This document shows, one piece after another, positions 33,194-45,698 of a DNA stretch of 64,000 bases. How positions within the stretch are numbered: position 1 is the first letter of the stretch; each line of letters opens with the position of its first letter. This DNA comes from Chloranthus sessilifolius (Eukaryota > Streptophyta > Magnoliopsida > Chloranthales > Chloranthaceae), in contig CM037588.1 in NCBI GenBank assembly GCA_021018995.1, positions 89,006,765 to 89,070,764 on the forward strand, given 5' to 3'. The notes under the pieces were generated by a model. The model was not told the origin of the DNA, made no database searches, and worked only from the letters and a program-made list of their open reading frames with translations. A program made the position numbers and the translations under genes.

Positions 33194-34355
33194 GTCTCTC
33201 ACAATAAAAATCCAATGTGTTCACATTCGTATCAGCTCAAGATCAGTTGCAAACCTCAAATAGGGCTACAAGCATAAGCATAGGCATTGCTTCTAATTTC
33301 TAACCTCTTCATATACTTTTCACCATAGATTAGACACCCCTTCATCTCCACATAACAACTCACTTCACATTGGATCATTAAAGTCCTTTAGATGGGTTGT
33401 AATGTTGCTTATGATTATGATTTAAAAAGAATAGAAGGGGTAGAAAGGATTCAAAATTGAGAAATCAGCAAGGGGAGGAAGTGGTTCATGACTTCCTTCT
33501 TCATTTCATCAAAGCTTCATCTTCATTTATGTTATTTAACTATGAAGTGGCCAGCTTCTTCTCTTCTTTTTACTTTTTCAGATGAAGTGCTTCTCTTGAC
33601 ATCTCTTTCTTTTTTTCTTTTTTTTTTAAATTTTTAATTATTATTTTTTTTTATAATGGATTGCCACTACCAGACAACTGATACACTGTTGTTTATAACA
33701 TTCTTCTCTTCTCCTTCCACCAAATATTGAACCCAACCTAGCTATCTTCAACATCTTCTCCTTTACCTTCTGAAATCTCAGAGTGAGGGTAAGGTTGAAT
33801 TAGGTTATTAGGTTTAAGTTCAAGTACTCTGGTGTTTGTCAAAGAAAAATAGAGTTAAAGACCTAAAGAGTGTATGCAAAGGGCAACTTCAAAGGGTTTG
33901 AGTTTTAGGCTCAAGTTGTCCAAATGAAGGCCTTAAATCATCTCCTCGGTGTCATGGGTTTTGTCAATAGTTTTAATTTGGGGAGCCTAACTTATAGTGA
34001 AAAGGTCTTGAATCAGTCATTCCTTAGAGCACAAAAAATTTCCAAAGACACTCTTCAAAAGAAAAAAAAATTTATAGGCCAAAATCTCACTGGGTATGGT
34101 CTTCAATTGAACTCATGGGGTATATCCTCACCCTTTTCTCTCCTTTTTGATTTACTAAGCACTGATTGTGAAAAAATTTCTTGATGTTAGCTTCATGGAA
34201 GTGTTAAATTTTCAAAGATTTTCAGTTTTAAAATGTCTGCAAAGGTTTTAATTTTCTCTTTCTAACATGGTTAGGTGGGAATTTATTTTATTTATCTCGA
34301 TTTAACCTAACACTGCTACACTAAAATTAACTATTTTATTGGCCTGCTTCCCTGC
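33194..34355 (-). other. Probable 3' LTR or flank of the Athila-like fossil, no gene
   Basis: The region lies downstream of the purine tract in minus sense and contains only short frames, with a T-rich tract at 33600-33655. It has weak likeness (CTACAAGC words) to the LTR piece at 37672-38531. Confidence 0.35.
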
Positions 34356-35640
34356 CATACCCCCAAACCTAAGATAAACATTGTCCTCAATGTTTCAAGA
34401 AAAATGTATAGGGGTAGTAGGGTTTGTAAAAGAAAAACAAATTATAGCAGAAAATAAAGAGAAAATTGAACTAAAAGATTGCAGAAAATAAAGAGAAAAA
34501 TTATACTAAGGAAGAGAATATGTTATATACAATGAGAAGACACAATAATGACGCACACTTCTAAAATAGTAAATTCCTAAACAGAAATTCCTAACACTGG
34601 TTTGAGTATGAATCTAAATTAATGGCAAAATTATTGGATAACTGGTATGTGTTGATGGAAAACATTCATGCAAGTTTGAGAAGTTCAGAACCTAAGCCTC
34701 GACAAGCTGGGTTATTAGGACTAGCATCTTGAGAGGATCTCAAGTAGATTACATTTATACACATGATGCCTAAAGGCTGCTGATCATCTCGAATATGCAA
34801 AATAAGCTTGTTAACCCTAGTGATGACACACTCTCATTGAGTATAGCTCACTGATCCTAAGGCTAATCAGGTTCATTCAACACACAACAATACATCAGTA
34901 GTTATGGCAGAAATTTTAATCAAGATTCATCCACAGCAGACCATAGCAAACTCAGTAATTACAGAAAATTAAAACATGCTAACAGATATGTTACATATGA
35001 TACATAGGTTGAGATTAAATAGTAGTGGAAGGTTCTTGAAAGTAAATGGTCTTGGAGGCTTCACAGCATGTTCAACACAGAGCTTGAGCCTCTGACCAGT
35101 AACCTTCATGTCCCTTCCCAAAATTAAGGCCCATGATCCTAACAGTCCAGACGGGGGTATATGTATGATAGAAAATGGGGCATCCCATCTGGAATTCAGT
35201 TTAGCTCGATAGAACTATAATGCAGAAGTTAAAAAATCATACTTGTTCATATGCATAGGCATCAATCCTCAGTTCCTCCAGCTCAAAAATTGTAGTTGCT
35301 TGAGAGATGAAGGGAGCTGCTCCAACTCCTTATCAGGTGGACAATTAATAGAGGGATGAGGGAGGGGGCCTCCTTAGTCCAAAATTCTTCAACATTAGCA
35401 CACACCTCGGCCCATGACCAACAGTTTGGGCAAGGTATATTCCACCATCTCTACAATGATAGCAACTGCTTAACAGTGCTCATTTCAGCCATCCTAGCCT
35501 GCCCCTTGTAAAAAGGAAAAGGCCCTTTAAAAGAATGAGGAAATGGCAGATGAGGTACTCCTGGTCCTCATCTGCTGCCTTAATACATTTTTTTTTTTTT
35601 TTTTTAATTCTTTTATTTTATCAGCTAGGGCTCAACAGCA
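34356..35640 (-). other. Non-coding 3' interior of the Athila-like fossil
   Basis: The purine tract TAGGTTTGGGGGTATGG is preceded in minus sense by ACATTGAGGACAATG, a phrase typical of Athila-type 3' interiors. The rest is AT-rich with a T-run at 35588-35606. No protein motif was seen. Confidence 0.5.
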
Positions 35641-35649
35641 GCCCTTTTA

Positions 35650-37237
35650 TTCAGCTTCTCTCCTTATGCACTTCTTTTAGCATCAAAAGTATCTTGGCTT
35701 TCCACCACTTTTCCACTCCTCAAGGCATTGATGGCCATAACTTTCTCATTGGTTGAAGAAGCTTCACCAATCATGTATTGCCCCTTGGGGTTGGTCACTA
35801 TTTGGCTTAGGAACTAGCCTTCTTCCCTTCTTATCAGAGCATTGGAAATTTGACCCAACTGGTCCTCTATATTTTTTATGCTCTGACTGTGGGAATTCAC
35901 AGTCTGTGAGAGTGAGCTGAGGTTTTACAATGAAGACAAAACCTGCAATTCAAAGGAGGGGGCTCTTGGTTGTGGTGGGGGCAAAGCTAACTGACTTGGC
36001 TGGGGGGACTGATGTGGGAATTGCTGTCTTGGGGCATGACCTTGAGGATACTGCTGGGTGGATCTGTAGGGCAATGCTTGCAGCTGCTGGGGTTGTGGCA
36101 AATTATCTTGTCTCCACCTCAAGTTTGGGTGGTTCCTCCAAGGATACCTAATAGGTTGTTGTCCAAATGATTAGGGAGCATTGCGATGCTCCATAATTAA
36201 CTCTAGATACTGACTAGCAGAAGGATAGTCTAACAAGGAGTGTGTGGGTCAGTGGCATATTAGACATGCCTCTCCAACCTGTGCAGCCATGTGGGGTGCA
36301 ACACACTCAACACTATCAAAATTTTTAGACAAATTATCCACTTTCCTCTCTAGGTCATTGTACATATTTAATTCATATAATTTTCCTTTGGAAGTGGATT
36401 CTTTTGCACCTCTAACAGCTGGCTCAATTTCATTTTTTGACAAAGACTCCTGCTGCATAGATTTTTCACTTATCACATCAAACAAATCCCAGGCTTCCTC
36501 ATCAGTTTTGCTGAAGTAAGTGCCACCACATGAAGCATCCACCATGGATCTACTTTTAGAATCAATCCCCTAGTAAAAGCTTTACACAAGCTGCCATTTG
36601 GGGATCTGGTGGTGTGAGCACTATCTCAGCAATTCTTTAAATCTATCACAAGCTTCATGAAAGTTTTTAGTTGGAAATTAAGCAAAAGAGAGAATGCTCT
36701 TCCTCAACTGACTGGTTTTACTAACTAGAAAAAATTTAGCCAAGAAATGGCATTGTAGTGCATTCCAAGATATAATGTTGTTTGCTGGGAGAGCATGGTA
36801 TGCCATGTTCTAGCCTTATCCTTTAATGAGAAGGGAAAAAGCCTTAGTTTGGTGGCTTCATCTCCTAGGCCAGCAATTTTAAATATGGTGCATAAGGATA
36901 AAAACTCATCAATGTACTTGTAAGGATCCTCTTTACTTAACCCATGAAAAGATGGTAACATTTGGATGGTCTGAGGTTTAATTTCATAATTGCCCTCAGC
37001 AGTAGGGAACAGAATGCAAAAATGGGATAGATATGCCCCTGGTGCATAGTAGTCCCTCAGGGGTCTAGGTTGCTCTCCCATCTCCAATGTTTCTAAGTGA
37101 TCAGCAGGTGCAAGTGATGTATGCCTAGGTCTAAGGACTCTTTCTATTTCAGGATTTACAAGTTCAAGCTCAAGATGAAGAGACCTTCTACCCAGCATAC
37201 AACACTCAATAAGTAAAAAAACTAACTTACAGCACAC
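35650..37237 (-). pseudogene. Fossil Athila-type gag
   Basis: A 170-codon minus frame (37237-36725) contains the conserved capsid block IKPQTIQMLPSFHGLSKEDP followed by a Tyr-Ile-Asp-Glu-Phe block and Ala-Arg-Thr-Trp, diagnostic of Athila/Tat gag. Further on are a Cys-Leu-Ile-Cys-His end (near 36249), an Asn-His-Pro-Asn-Leu-Arg-Trp block near 36150, and late Ser-Gln-Ser-Ile and Gln-Leu-Gly-Gln-Ile blocks near 35850. All four are in Athila gag order. It has several breaks. Confidence 0.88.
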
Positions 37238-37652
37238 TGAAAAAATACTACATACTACTGTTGAAATTTAAAGAATGCAGAATTGAAACTACAACATAGG
37301 AGAGAGAGAGAGAGAGATGCAAACTAAGGCAGAGTTTGCTCTAGCTACAGCTGTTCTCTCCTATGTGCTGCTACTCCAAATCTATAAAAATTCAAAAATT
37401 ATAGCAGGAATTTATTCAAACACAAAACAGACAATAACAAGTCTAAAATAAAAAATAAAGAAAGACTGCAAAAATCTTAAAATTACAGCTGTACTTTATT
37501 CAAACACTACTAAGACACAAACAAATCTAAAATAGAAAATAAAGAAAAAAATGCAAAAAAGTCAAAAACCTACAGATGTAATTTATTCAAACACTACAAA
37601 TACAACAAATCTAAACAAAAACTCAGATTTACTACTTAGATCAAAACTCCCT

Positions 37653-37668
37653 GGCAGCGATGCCAAAA
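37653..37668 (-). other. Primer-binding site of the Athila-like fossil
   Basis: On minus, TTTTTGGCATCGCTGCCAGG follows the LTR end CCAACA, a decayed form of the TGGCGCCGTTGCCGGGGA site. Confidence 0.75.
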
Positions 37669-37671
37669 ACT

Positions 37672-38531
37672 TGTTGGATTTTCTTTGTATTATTGTGTTG
37701 TGATCTTTTTATTATAATAATGATAAAGGTATGGCAGCAATGGAGAAGGTGAAAATGACAATAAAGAGGGAGTGAGATTGGATTGATCACAGTAGTAAAC
37801 AACCACAGTCCTGCAAGATCCAGGACTATTGTAGGAAGTTTTGATAAGTAAGAGTTTGTCTCATAGGGAGTGATGATCTAACAACTATAGTAAATCTCCA
37901 GTTCTACTACAGATCTGGCAACTCTAAACCTAAACTAGAAAGTAAGGTAACGAGAGGGTGTTTTTGGGTTGTCACAAACTAAACTAAAAATAGAAATAAA
38001 AACTAGATCTAAATAAAGGGGGTGGAAGAGAGTGAAGATGGGTTGGTAAAATAAAATAGAAAATATGGAGAAGTAGATAGCTATGGGCTAATCTTCACTG
38101 CAAAACAGATCAAGAGCTGGATCTGCAACAGTCCTTCACTTGGCTACAAGCACAAGTGTAAGGTAGAAGAATCCAGTTCAGCCCTATGATCTGGACTAAT
38201 CTTAGGGCTATATTATGTCCACTCAAATGGTCACAGGTTATCCTAGGGATGTGATTCAATCATAGGTGTTAAAGTTGAAACAGGAAAACTATTGCGAACA
38301 CTATGTTTGTAAGGCTACAAGCTCATGCATCCATAGGAGCAAAAAGTCCATAAAGATCTAGTGAAAACTATAAGATATCACAGATTGAATAGGGCATTGA
38401 AATCAGCTAGTCATTGCTACAAAGAAGCTTGCAATAACCTAGCTCTCAAGTCTACAATCTATGCAAGACTCCAGATCTCATCACTGAAAATGATATTATA
38501 AAAACAAAGGAGGGGATTGGACCGGCAACAA
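37672..38531 (-). mobile_element. Athila-like LTR piece
   Basis: It matches the low-coordinate half of the solo LTR at 6438-8899, including AGTTTTGATAAGTAAGAGTT and the AATGGTCACAG block. It ends where family O copy B begins. An (AG)n tract lies just outside, in the leader at 37298-37316. Confidence 0.7.
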
Positions 38532-38700
38532 TGGGTATAGGTTCAAAGGGTCCAACAGGTTATGGGCTGAATGGATTATAGATCCAAAGGGTCCAACAGG
38601 TTCAATAGGTTATGGGTCCAATGGATTATAGGTCCAATGGGTCCATCAGGTCCAATAGGTTATGGGTCCAATGGAGTATAGGTCCAAAGGATCCATTCCC
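38532..38700. repeat. Tandem 50-bp units at the edge of O copy B
   Basis: Units built on GGTTATGGGTCCAATGGA and GGTCCAA(A/T)GGGTCCA repeat with a period of 50 bp from 38569, preceded by a shorter unit. Copy A shows only single related words here. Confidence 0.8.
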
Positions 38701-40682
38701 TAGATGATTCGAGCCATTACTAGATCTAAATCTAGAGATATAAGCCTTTTCAAGGATCGGGCCATGTGTGTTTAATCATCATGAGCCTTAATCAATAAGC
38801 TTTAGGCCAGGCTCTTATCATAGGAACTAATTTAAATTGGTCGGGCCATGGGCCAGGTCTCTTTACAAAACTCTTGTTCTCTTTACCTATCCTATTCACT
38901 AAGGATTAGGGTTTGGGGCTTTGTTGGGTCGTCAAAGTCAAGCCTTTTACTCGGTTGACCAATTTTCACATGGGGTCCTACCACAGGCTGGATACATGAT
39001 GACCATGTGATTGGGCCTTCCCAATTAGTCACGGATCTTGGGTCGAGGTCTCTATACTAGGCCCTTTATTCCTTATATATTCAGATTTTTCTCAAGGATG
39101 GGTGGATAGCTTACGGTAAATCGTCTGGCATTTTCAATTCCGATCAAATTTTTGAGTGCTTCCAAAATTGGGGGTAAGAGCAATGATGAGAGCATCTTTA
39201 CCAAGTGGTGACAGTCAAAAAAATGATCAGGGCTGATCACGGTAGACAGATCACCGAGATCTGTTCTACTTTATTAGGGTTTTGTGTCTGAATTATTTGG
39301 CCTCAGTGTTGGGTCCATAACTCTTAGTACGGATGAGGGAATAAAGCAATTAGCAGCTCTTTAGAAAGATCCGTGAGTTACCCAATGTTTCCTTTTATAT
39401 TTTATGGGTCAAAAGTCAATATATCATGATGAAATCAGGCCCCCTCCGATCAAAGGTCGTGTCTGTTTTCTGGTTGGGTGCCAATTGCCAAAGTTTCGAG
39501 CTGTAATTTCCCAATTTTCTCGCTATCAATTCTGACTGAATTGAGCCGTGAAATTTTTTCCAGACATTAAGGGTATGTTAAATTCTATGTTTAATTTATC
39601 CAATATTTTTTTGACAAATTTTCGGGCTCCGAAACCAAAGCTTATTACAGCTCTGTTTTCGAGTGCAACAAGGCAGATTTGCAGCATTGTGTTCCGGGTA
39701 TCGTAACTTTCAAACCGTACGGGGTTCAGGTCTGAAATTTTAACCGGGCATCGGGAACTCTTTTAAACATGTTTCAAAAATTCTAGGTAATTTTTTAGAA
39801 TTTATTTCTATTTATTCTGTTAGCTATTCCAAGACTGATTTTTGTGGGCTGCAAGGTCCATAGATTTGGGCCTTTTATAGGGAACACCTAGTGGTCCATC
39901 CAATGCCACACATTATCGGGTCTCGGTCCGGGACATTCCCAAACTAATCCCAAATCCATCAGGATCAAGTTTCAAATTATCTTATCTATTTAAATAATGC
40001 TAATCGGTTGCCGGCACATTCCTAGTCACCGGTATCGGTTTTTCTTAAAGTTATCAGGTCGGGCTTTAAGAACCATCCGGTCGGGCCTAAGACATTTGGT
40101 ATATTTGTATTTCAAAAGCCCATTTTCTATTTTAAAACTCTTTATACAAAAATCCTTTTTAAAATCCTCATTTGATAATTCTCTAAATTTTATTTTTGAT
40201 ATCATACGTATATCCTAACCACACATCTAGTCCTATCCATGCATCTAGTGCCATTGAAATGCCGATGATCAAAGTGAAGGGTCAAACACATATTTTTCCA
40301 AAAATTTTAACCTTGTATAATATTTTCAAGAGATCAAGATTCTATGGTTGAAAACAAACAATTTTTAAGGATTTTTATCAAGAAAATCCTAGGAAAAACA
40401 AGACGATCAATCGGGACCATCCGATTAGATGATCATCATGATTAATAAATGAATTATAGTTGTGAGTTATGACCATTTAAATGTTTCTATGTTAATTTCA
40501 TAGAAATAAGGCACACTCCAATATCGATCACATATAGCTTATTCAAAAATCTAAGCGATCTAGGACCACACATTTTGAGCATGATAAAATAAACATATGA
40601 TGAATCAAAACTGAGATCATATATAAATATCTCATCAAAATGCATCAAGTATCACATTCATAATTTCTATGATTAAATTATT

Positions 40683-40687
40683 CAAAA

Positions 40688-40743
<56 letters not shown>

Positions 40744-40752
40744 ATATATATC
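40683..40752. repeat. (TA)n microsatellite
   Basis: An A-run followed by about 30 TA steps, homologous to the tract at 1300-1342 but longer. Confidence 0.92.
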
Positions 40753-43700
40753 AATGCTAAGCTATTCAGAGTAGAGATGCATTTTTGACTAACATTTGAC
40801 TTAGAATTCCATGAGAAAAATGATGAACTATAGAGATTAAAAACTCATAAACCTAATCCAATGCGCCTATATCATTCATCTATATAGATCATTTGTTCTA
40901 AAATTCATGGCATAATCAAAATTTCAAAAATACACTAATTTTTCAAATTTTGACCTTCTTGGTTAATCTAAGTCATTAGATGGCCTTGCATGTGTACCAA
41001 GATTACATGTATGGGCATCATTTGGCTCAGGTTCATGTCTCATTATAGAACATATAAAAACTCCATATCAAAATTCTATTTTATACTACCAAAAATATAA
41101 AATACACAAGCTATGTAACAAGAATGACCTAGTTTGACTTCTTTGGTCATTTGGGACCATTGGATCCTTGCATGTATGTAAAGATCACATGCATAGTCAT
41201 ATTTATCTCAAGTCCATCCTCATTCCATAATTTATCCATGACACATAGGGCATGTTTTGTATCAATGGAAATAAGGGGAAATAAGGGAAAACTCATGCAG
41301 TAAATAAATTACCGAGATTCTTGTTGTTTGGATGACATATGAAGGATCGGAAACTATCTTCAAATTTTTCGCCAAAATTCGAGAACAAATGCCGAGGGGG
41401 TCCCTCGATTTTCTATCTTCCAACCTGTTGGACTCTTCCTTCTCTCCAACATAGCTAGTCTTGAGTGTACCTTATTTGATAACTACCACATATCAGTTAT
41501 GTAATGACCCTAAAATCTTGGAAACCATGTAAGTCGGATATTATGTGCGTGTGAATGTGGTGTCTGATTCACAAGCGAATCCATGCAATTTAACACACAT
41601 TGGTGTATATGTGTCTCACACCAAGAGAGGGTTAATGGATTAAGTAACACAAAATGAATGTGTTTGTGGTTTGCAAGAAAGCAAACTCACTAGCTATGTT
41701 AGGAGGGGGTCTCACACGTGAGACTCATTTGTGAGTTTTGAGAGTTGTAGCTTAGAGAGAGAAAGGAGAAGGAGAAGAGAAGCTTGCCGGATGCGTGTGC
41801 TCTGAAGCTTTGGGATTTCATAAAGAATTAGTGGGCTTGAGTGAGGAGGAGATTTGGGGTCGTTGCGACGGTTGGTGAGTTACAAGGCGTTATTTGAAGC
41901 TGAGTGGGGCGTTGAAAACCCATTTTCTTGTGAGAATATTTGTGTGTTTTGAGCCACAAGATCGAAGTGAGGTTTATGCAAACTATATGTATGTGAAGGA
42001 TCACCTACGATTACTTTGGCTAGGTCGTGAACGAGGAGCTCGGTGAGATTGGGTGGGTTTTGGAACCCTTTTCTAGCAACAAGGAAGACGATCCGATCTA
42101 CGAGTGAATCATCGAGATAAAGGTGAGAAATCAATACCTTAATATATTTAAAGTTGGTTATTTAATGTTTAATGTAATGTACATGATGTATGGAAGAGGT
42201 TTGATGAAGATCGAGTTGAGGAAAAACTCGAATCTGAAACATCTCTGAAGGCATAAGTAAGCCGTGGGGCCGTGTGACTCGCTCGCGTGAGGTTTAAGTG
42301 ACTTAGAGGTTCACTCATGCGAGGCCTCATGTGACCATCATTAGTGCACTGCAATGCAGGTCGGTCGCGCGAGGAAATATTTGTTTTATGCTCGCGCACC
42401 TGAGCTCCAAATCTTGCCCGCACGAGAAATAGAGTATATCTATTTAATCTTTTTGTTGAATTCTTTGGAAATGTACACCTTAGGTTCTATTTTGCATTCC
42501 TAAGAGATATTTGTACACTTTGAATGTAGGATTAAATTGTTGAGCTTGCGTGTAAGTTCTAAGGAAAACTATGTGTGGAATGTGATGAGCGAGATTTGAG
42601 GTTGGGGAACTTCAACACAAATTTACATGTTTAACTTTGATTCATAGTTCTTTGATGTGATTGTATGAAAAATGTTAAGTTTGATCGTGTTTGAACTTGC
42701 GCTGAATTCTTTGAAATTGGAACTGAAATTTATGAATCTGAATATAAACTCTAGAAATAGGTAGGAGAAGTGCAAAGCTTATTGCACTTAAACCGTGATT
42801 GGTAAGATGCACTTGATACTGTTTGATTTTAAACAACCTTTGACATTGTTTTGAGCTTGACCGTGAAATGAAGGTTAGATTTTGAGAAGGCTTGTGAAAC
42901 TAGTTTGAATCACGTTGTCTGCCTCAGAAAGATGTGAATTATTGACGCTTGGAAATGTTGATTTAACTTGATGACGCTTAGACTTTGACGTGAAATGTGC
43001 ATTATGAATCCTTTGGATTCTTTTGACTCCATCCCTTGGGCCGGTACGGTGGTATAATCCGTACCAGCATTCATACATACACCACATATGCATCCAATGG
43101 AAACATCATTCATCCCTTGGACAATCATTGACCCTTGGACACCTTTGGATACATTGGACATCCTTGGATACATTGGACATCCTCAGATACATTGGACACC
43201 ATAGAATCATTGTAACACCTTGGGACACTTTGGACACCCTTGTATAGTTTCGGTTGCAAATTCGACATTGTTTGCAAATGTGCTTGAATCTTGGACACCC
43301 TTGGATAGTTCTAATTGTTTTAAAAGAATCTTTTTATCGATAATGTTTTGAGGGAACTCCGTTTGAACAGTAAATGCTTGGAAAGTTATGCGTTGAAAGT
43401 CCATTTTGAAATGAAGGAAAATGAATAAGGTTTTGAAACCTAGTGTAACAATCCTCAGAATTAGCACTGGCATGATAAGAATCCGGTCAGGTCGAACAAT
43501 ACACTAAGGGCATCACTATGATAGCCCTTAAAATCATAAAAAAATTTGATTTCAAGAAAGAGACATACAAGTGTATTAAAATAAAAAAGGGTTAAACTAT
43601 CTTAGATAACGATTTAAATTCTAGTATATACCAGAAGTGGTATATACGCTTCATACTAAAGGTTAAGCCATTTGGCTTTAACTCTAACTGATATTAAAAT

Positions 43701-44326
43701 AACCAAGAAAAGGGGGGGGGGGGCTATTAGATAAACTTGTTGATTGGTTTCCTGTTTGGTTTATTTAGTAAATAGATGAAAGCTTTCTTATTTTGTCTAT
43801 TATGCAAGACAATACCTGGGTAGTGGTGATCCACACAGAACTATATCTAAGAGTAGCTTATAAGCTACTTGCATGGCTTCTAATGTACACGACTCCCTTG
43901 AGTCATACTATATGCGCATGCACGCAAAGTCGATACCCATTGTTATATAACAGCAGTTCTTTCGTTCCTTGAAGGTCGGTTAAAATAAGAGGTAAGTAAC
44001 TTAGAGAAACTTCTATAAAAATCACCCACAACCATAGGCTCTCAGTTCTTTTCATTCTGCTCCATACTCGAAATCGGCAGCAAACACAGCAGCAATGATC
44101 AAATGCTAAACAAATTCACCAAGAGGTAGGTCACTTGTTTGATCTTATATAAGAAGACTTAATCCTAGGAACTAGCAGTTCAAATTGTTGCCCAGAGATT
44201 GAGTGCAGCTCCTTACCCTTCTGGGTTCATAATCTATAAATGGTAAACCAAATATATATATATATATATATACATATAAGCTACAGGTTATATATATATA
44301 TATAATGATAAGAAATACATAAAGAA

Positions 44327-44367
<41 letters not shown>

Positions 44368-44435
44368 GATATATGAGCAAAAACAAAAGGGAGAAACAGC
44401 AAACGAAGAAAGAAAAAGAAGACTACCTGAAGCCC

Positions 44436-44570
44436 GGCAAGCTAGGCTTGCCGCGGCAACCTCAAGAGGTTGCCATGGCAAGACACTCTGCTGAGTGGCT
44501 TGCCGCGGCAACCACAAAGGGTTGCCGCGGCAAGCACTGTGTGTTGCCGCGGCAACCTCCCCAGCTTTGG
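44436..44570. repeat. Array of TTGCCGCGGCAA palindromes
   Basis: CTTGCCGCGGCAACC or its complement occurs at least five times, with one CTTGCCATGGCAAG variant, spaced 20-30 bp apart. The local GC content is far above that of the surroundings. Confidence 0.9.
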
Positions 44571-45213
44571 GATTGTGCAGTATGGGCTACCTCTGGTGCA
44601 TATCGGACCTTGGGTCCACGGGGGTTCAAGTACGTATCTAATAAACTTTTAGTGCACTGTGTATCACCTATAGACTTTTAGTTTTTAAAACAAATAAATC
44701 TATTTTCTTAGATTTAGTGCCACATGGAGCACTTAACCAATATTTGGAGAAATGAAAGTGCATAAGGATCTCGGATACGTGATTGAGCATCGACGATCGT
44801 ACATGTAAGACTTAACGCACACAGGTAGGGAATCTACCTTGGTATTTTATGTTTGACTAAGCATGTCACTTAATTTATTGGAAGCTTGGATAAATAATTA
44901 TGCCACTTAATTTACATAAATCTGATATTTATGTACACTGCTAAACTTGACTTAATCTGAAAAACTCTTATAAGAAGCACAAGATTAATATCTAGCATGA
45001 AGCAGCATCAAGAGTGTTTAGTAGGTTGACCATAATCAGAAAGAAACTGATACTTGTATGTTTTGTAAATTCATGCTGTCATACTTTTAGTAGCTTCATA
45101 CATTCAGCATAAAAGAAATACCTGGAACTGCATATTGAGCTTAAGTATTTCACGTTGTTCATTATATCCTGTCATTTGAGATATCTGTTATACTTTGTTA
45201 CCCTGCTTCGAAT

Positions 45214-45350
45214 CAAGTGATCCCGCTAACTTGGGAGCTTGAAATTCCTGAATCAAGTGATCCTGCTAACTCGGGAGCTTGACAAGTGATCCCGCTAACT
45301 CGGGAGCTTGAAATTTCTAGTCCAAGTGATCCCGCTAACTCGGGAGCTTG
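45214..45350. repeat. Four copies of a 27-bp repeat
   Basis: CAAGTGATCCCGCTAACT followed by CGGGAGCTT occurs at 45214, 45254, 45283 and 45323, nearly unchanged. The uniformity suggests recent turnover within the LTR family. Confidence 0.92.
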
Positions 45351-45585
45351 ATCTTTCTGATTCCCTATTTTTGCCAGCATGTATTTCAGTTCAGTCTGCC
45401 TCTCTCACTTGTTATATCATGCATCTGCATAATTACACCATTTTAGCATGTAATTTATCTGTTATTTTATGCTTATCTATCATCTATGAAAAGGTGATAA
45501 ACTGTCAAAGTAAAATAACAATGCAATATTCTCTACTGAGCTTTGGATGATAGCTCATTCCTCGACTTAATTGTCTTAGCTGCAG

Positions 45586-45698
45586 ATCCTGAGCACGCAG
45601 CTGACCCTACATACGTACTGGAGGAGGAGGAGGAGGAGGAGGGAGATGACGACGATGACGACGAGGAAGACGACGTCCCAGAGGAGTTCTTCCCGTAG
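45586..45698 (+). other. Strongly acidic frame inside the nested solo LTR
   Basis: From just after an acceptor-like TGCAG, the frame encodes a peptide with DPTYVLEEEEEEE, then an Asp/Glu run, and ends PEEFFP before TAG at 45696-45698. Much of it is a (GGA)n/(GAC)n microsatellite, so the acidity may be partly a repeat effect. Its position matches the frames at 13059 and 20697. Confidence 0.45.

Larger units (their letters stand above)
33194..38531 (-). mobile_element. Athila-like fossil, gag-bearing, minus strand
   Basis: In minus order there is an LTR piece (38531-37672), a primer-binding site, an Athila-type gag, and then a 3' region with a purine tract at about 34359-34372. No polymerase region is recognisable. 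The segment lies exactly between two family O LTR copies, so it is either nested with O at both ends or part of a composite; I cannot decide. Broken. Confidence 0.6.

Noticed and set aside
35930-36519. Plus-strand frames of 73 and 91 codons
   Set aside because: They are opposite-strand shadows of the Athila gag fossil, which has the recognisable motifs on minus.
33194-38531. Family O as a full element, with copies A and B as its two LTRs and this stretch as its interior
   Set aside because: The outer flanks (CAGTA and CATGG) do not match, no purine tract precedes 33193 in minus sense, and the interior has its own Athila LTR piece and primer-binding site. The idea is left open, not adopted.
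44172-44517. Hydrophobic minus-strand frames resembling membrane proteins
   Set aside because: They are translations of TA microsatellites (Tyr-Ile repeats) and GCCGCGGC palindromes inside a solo LTR.
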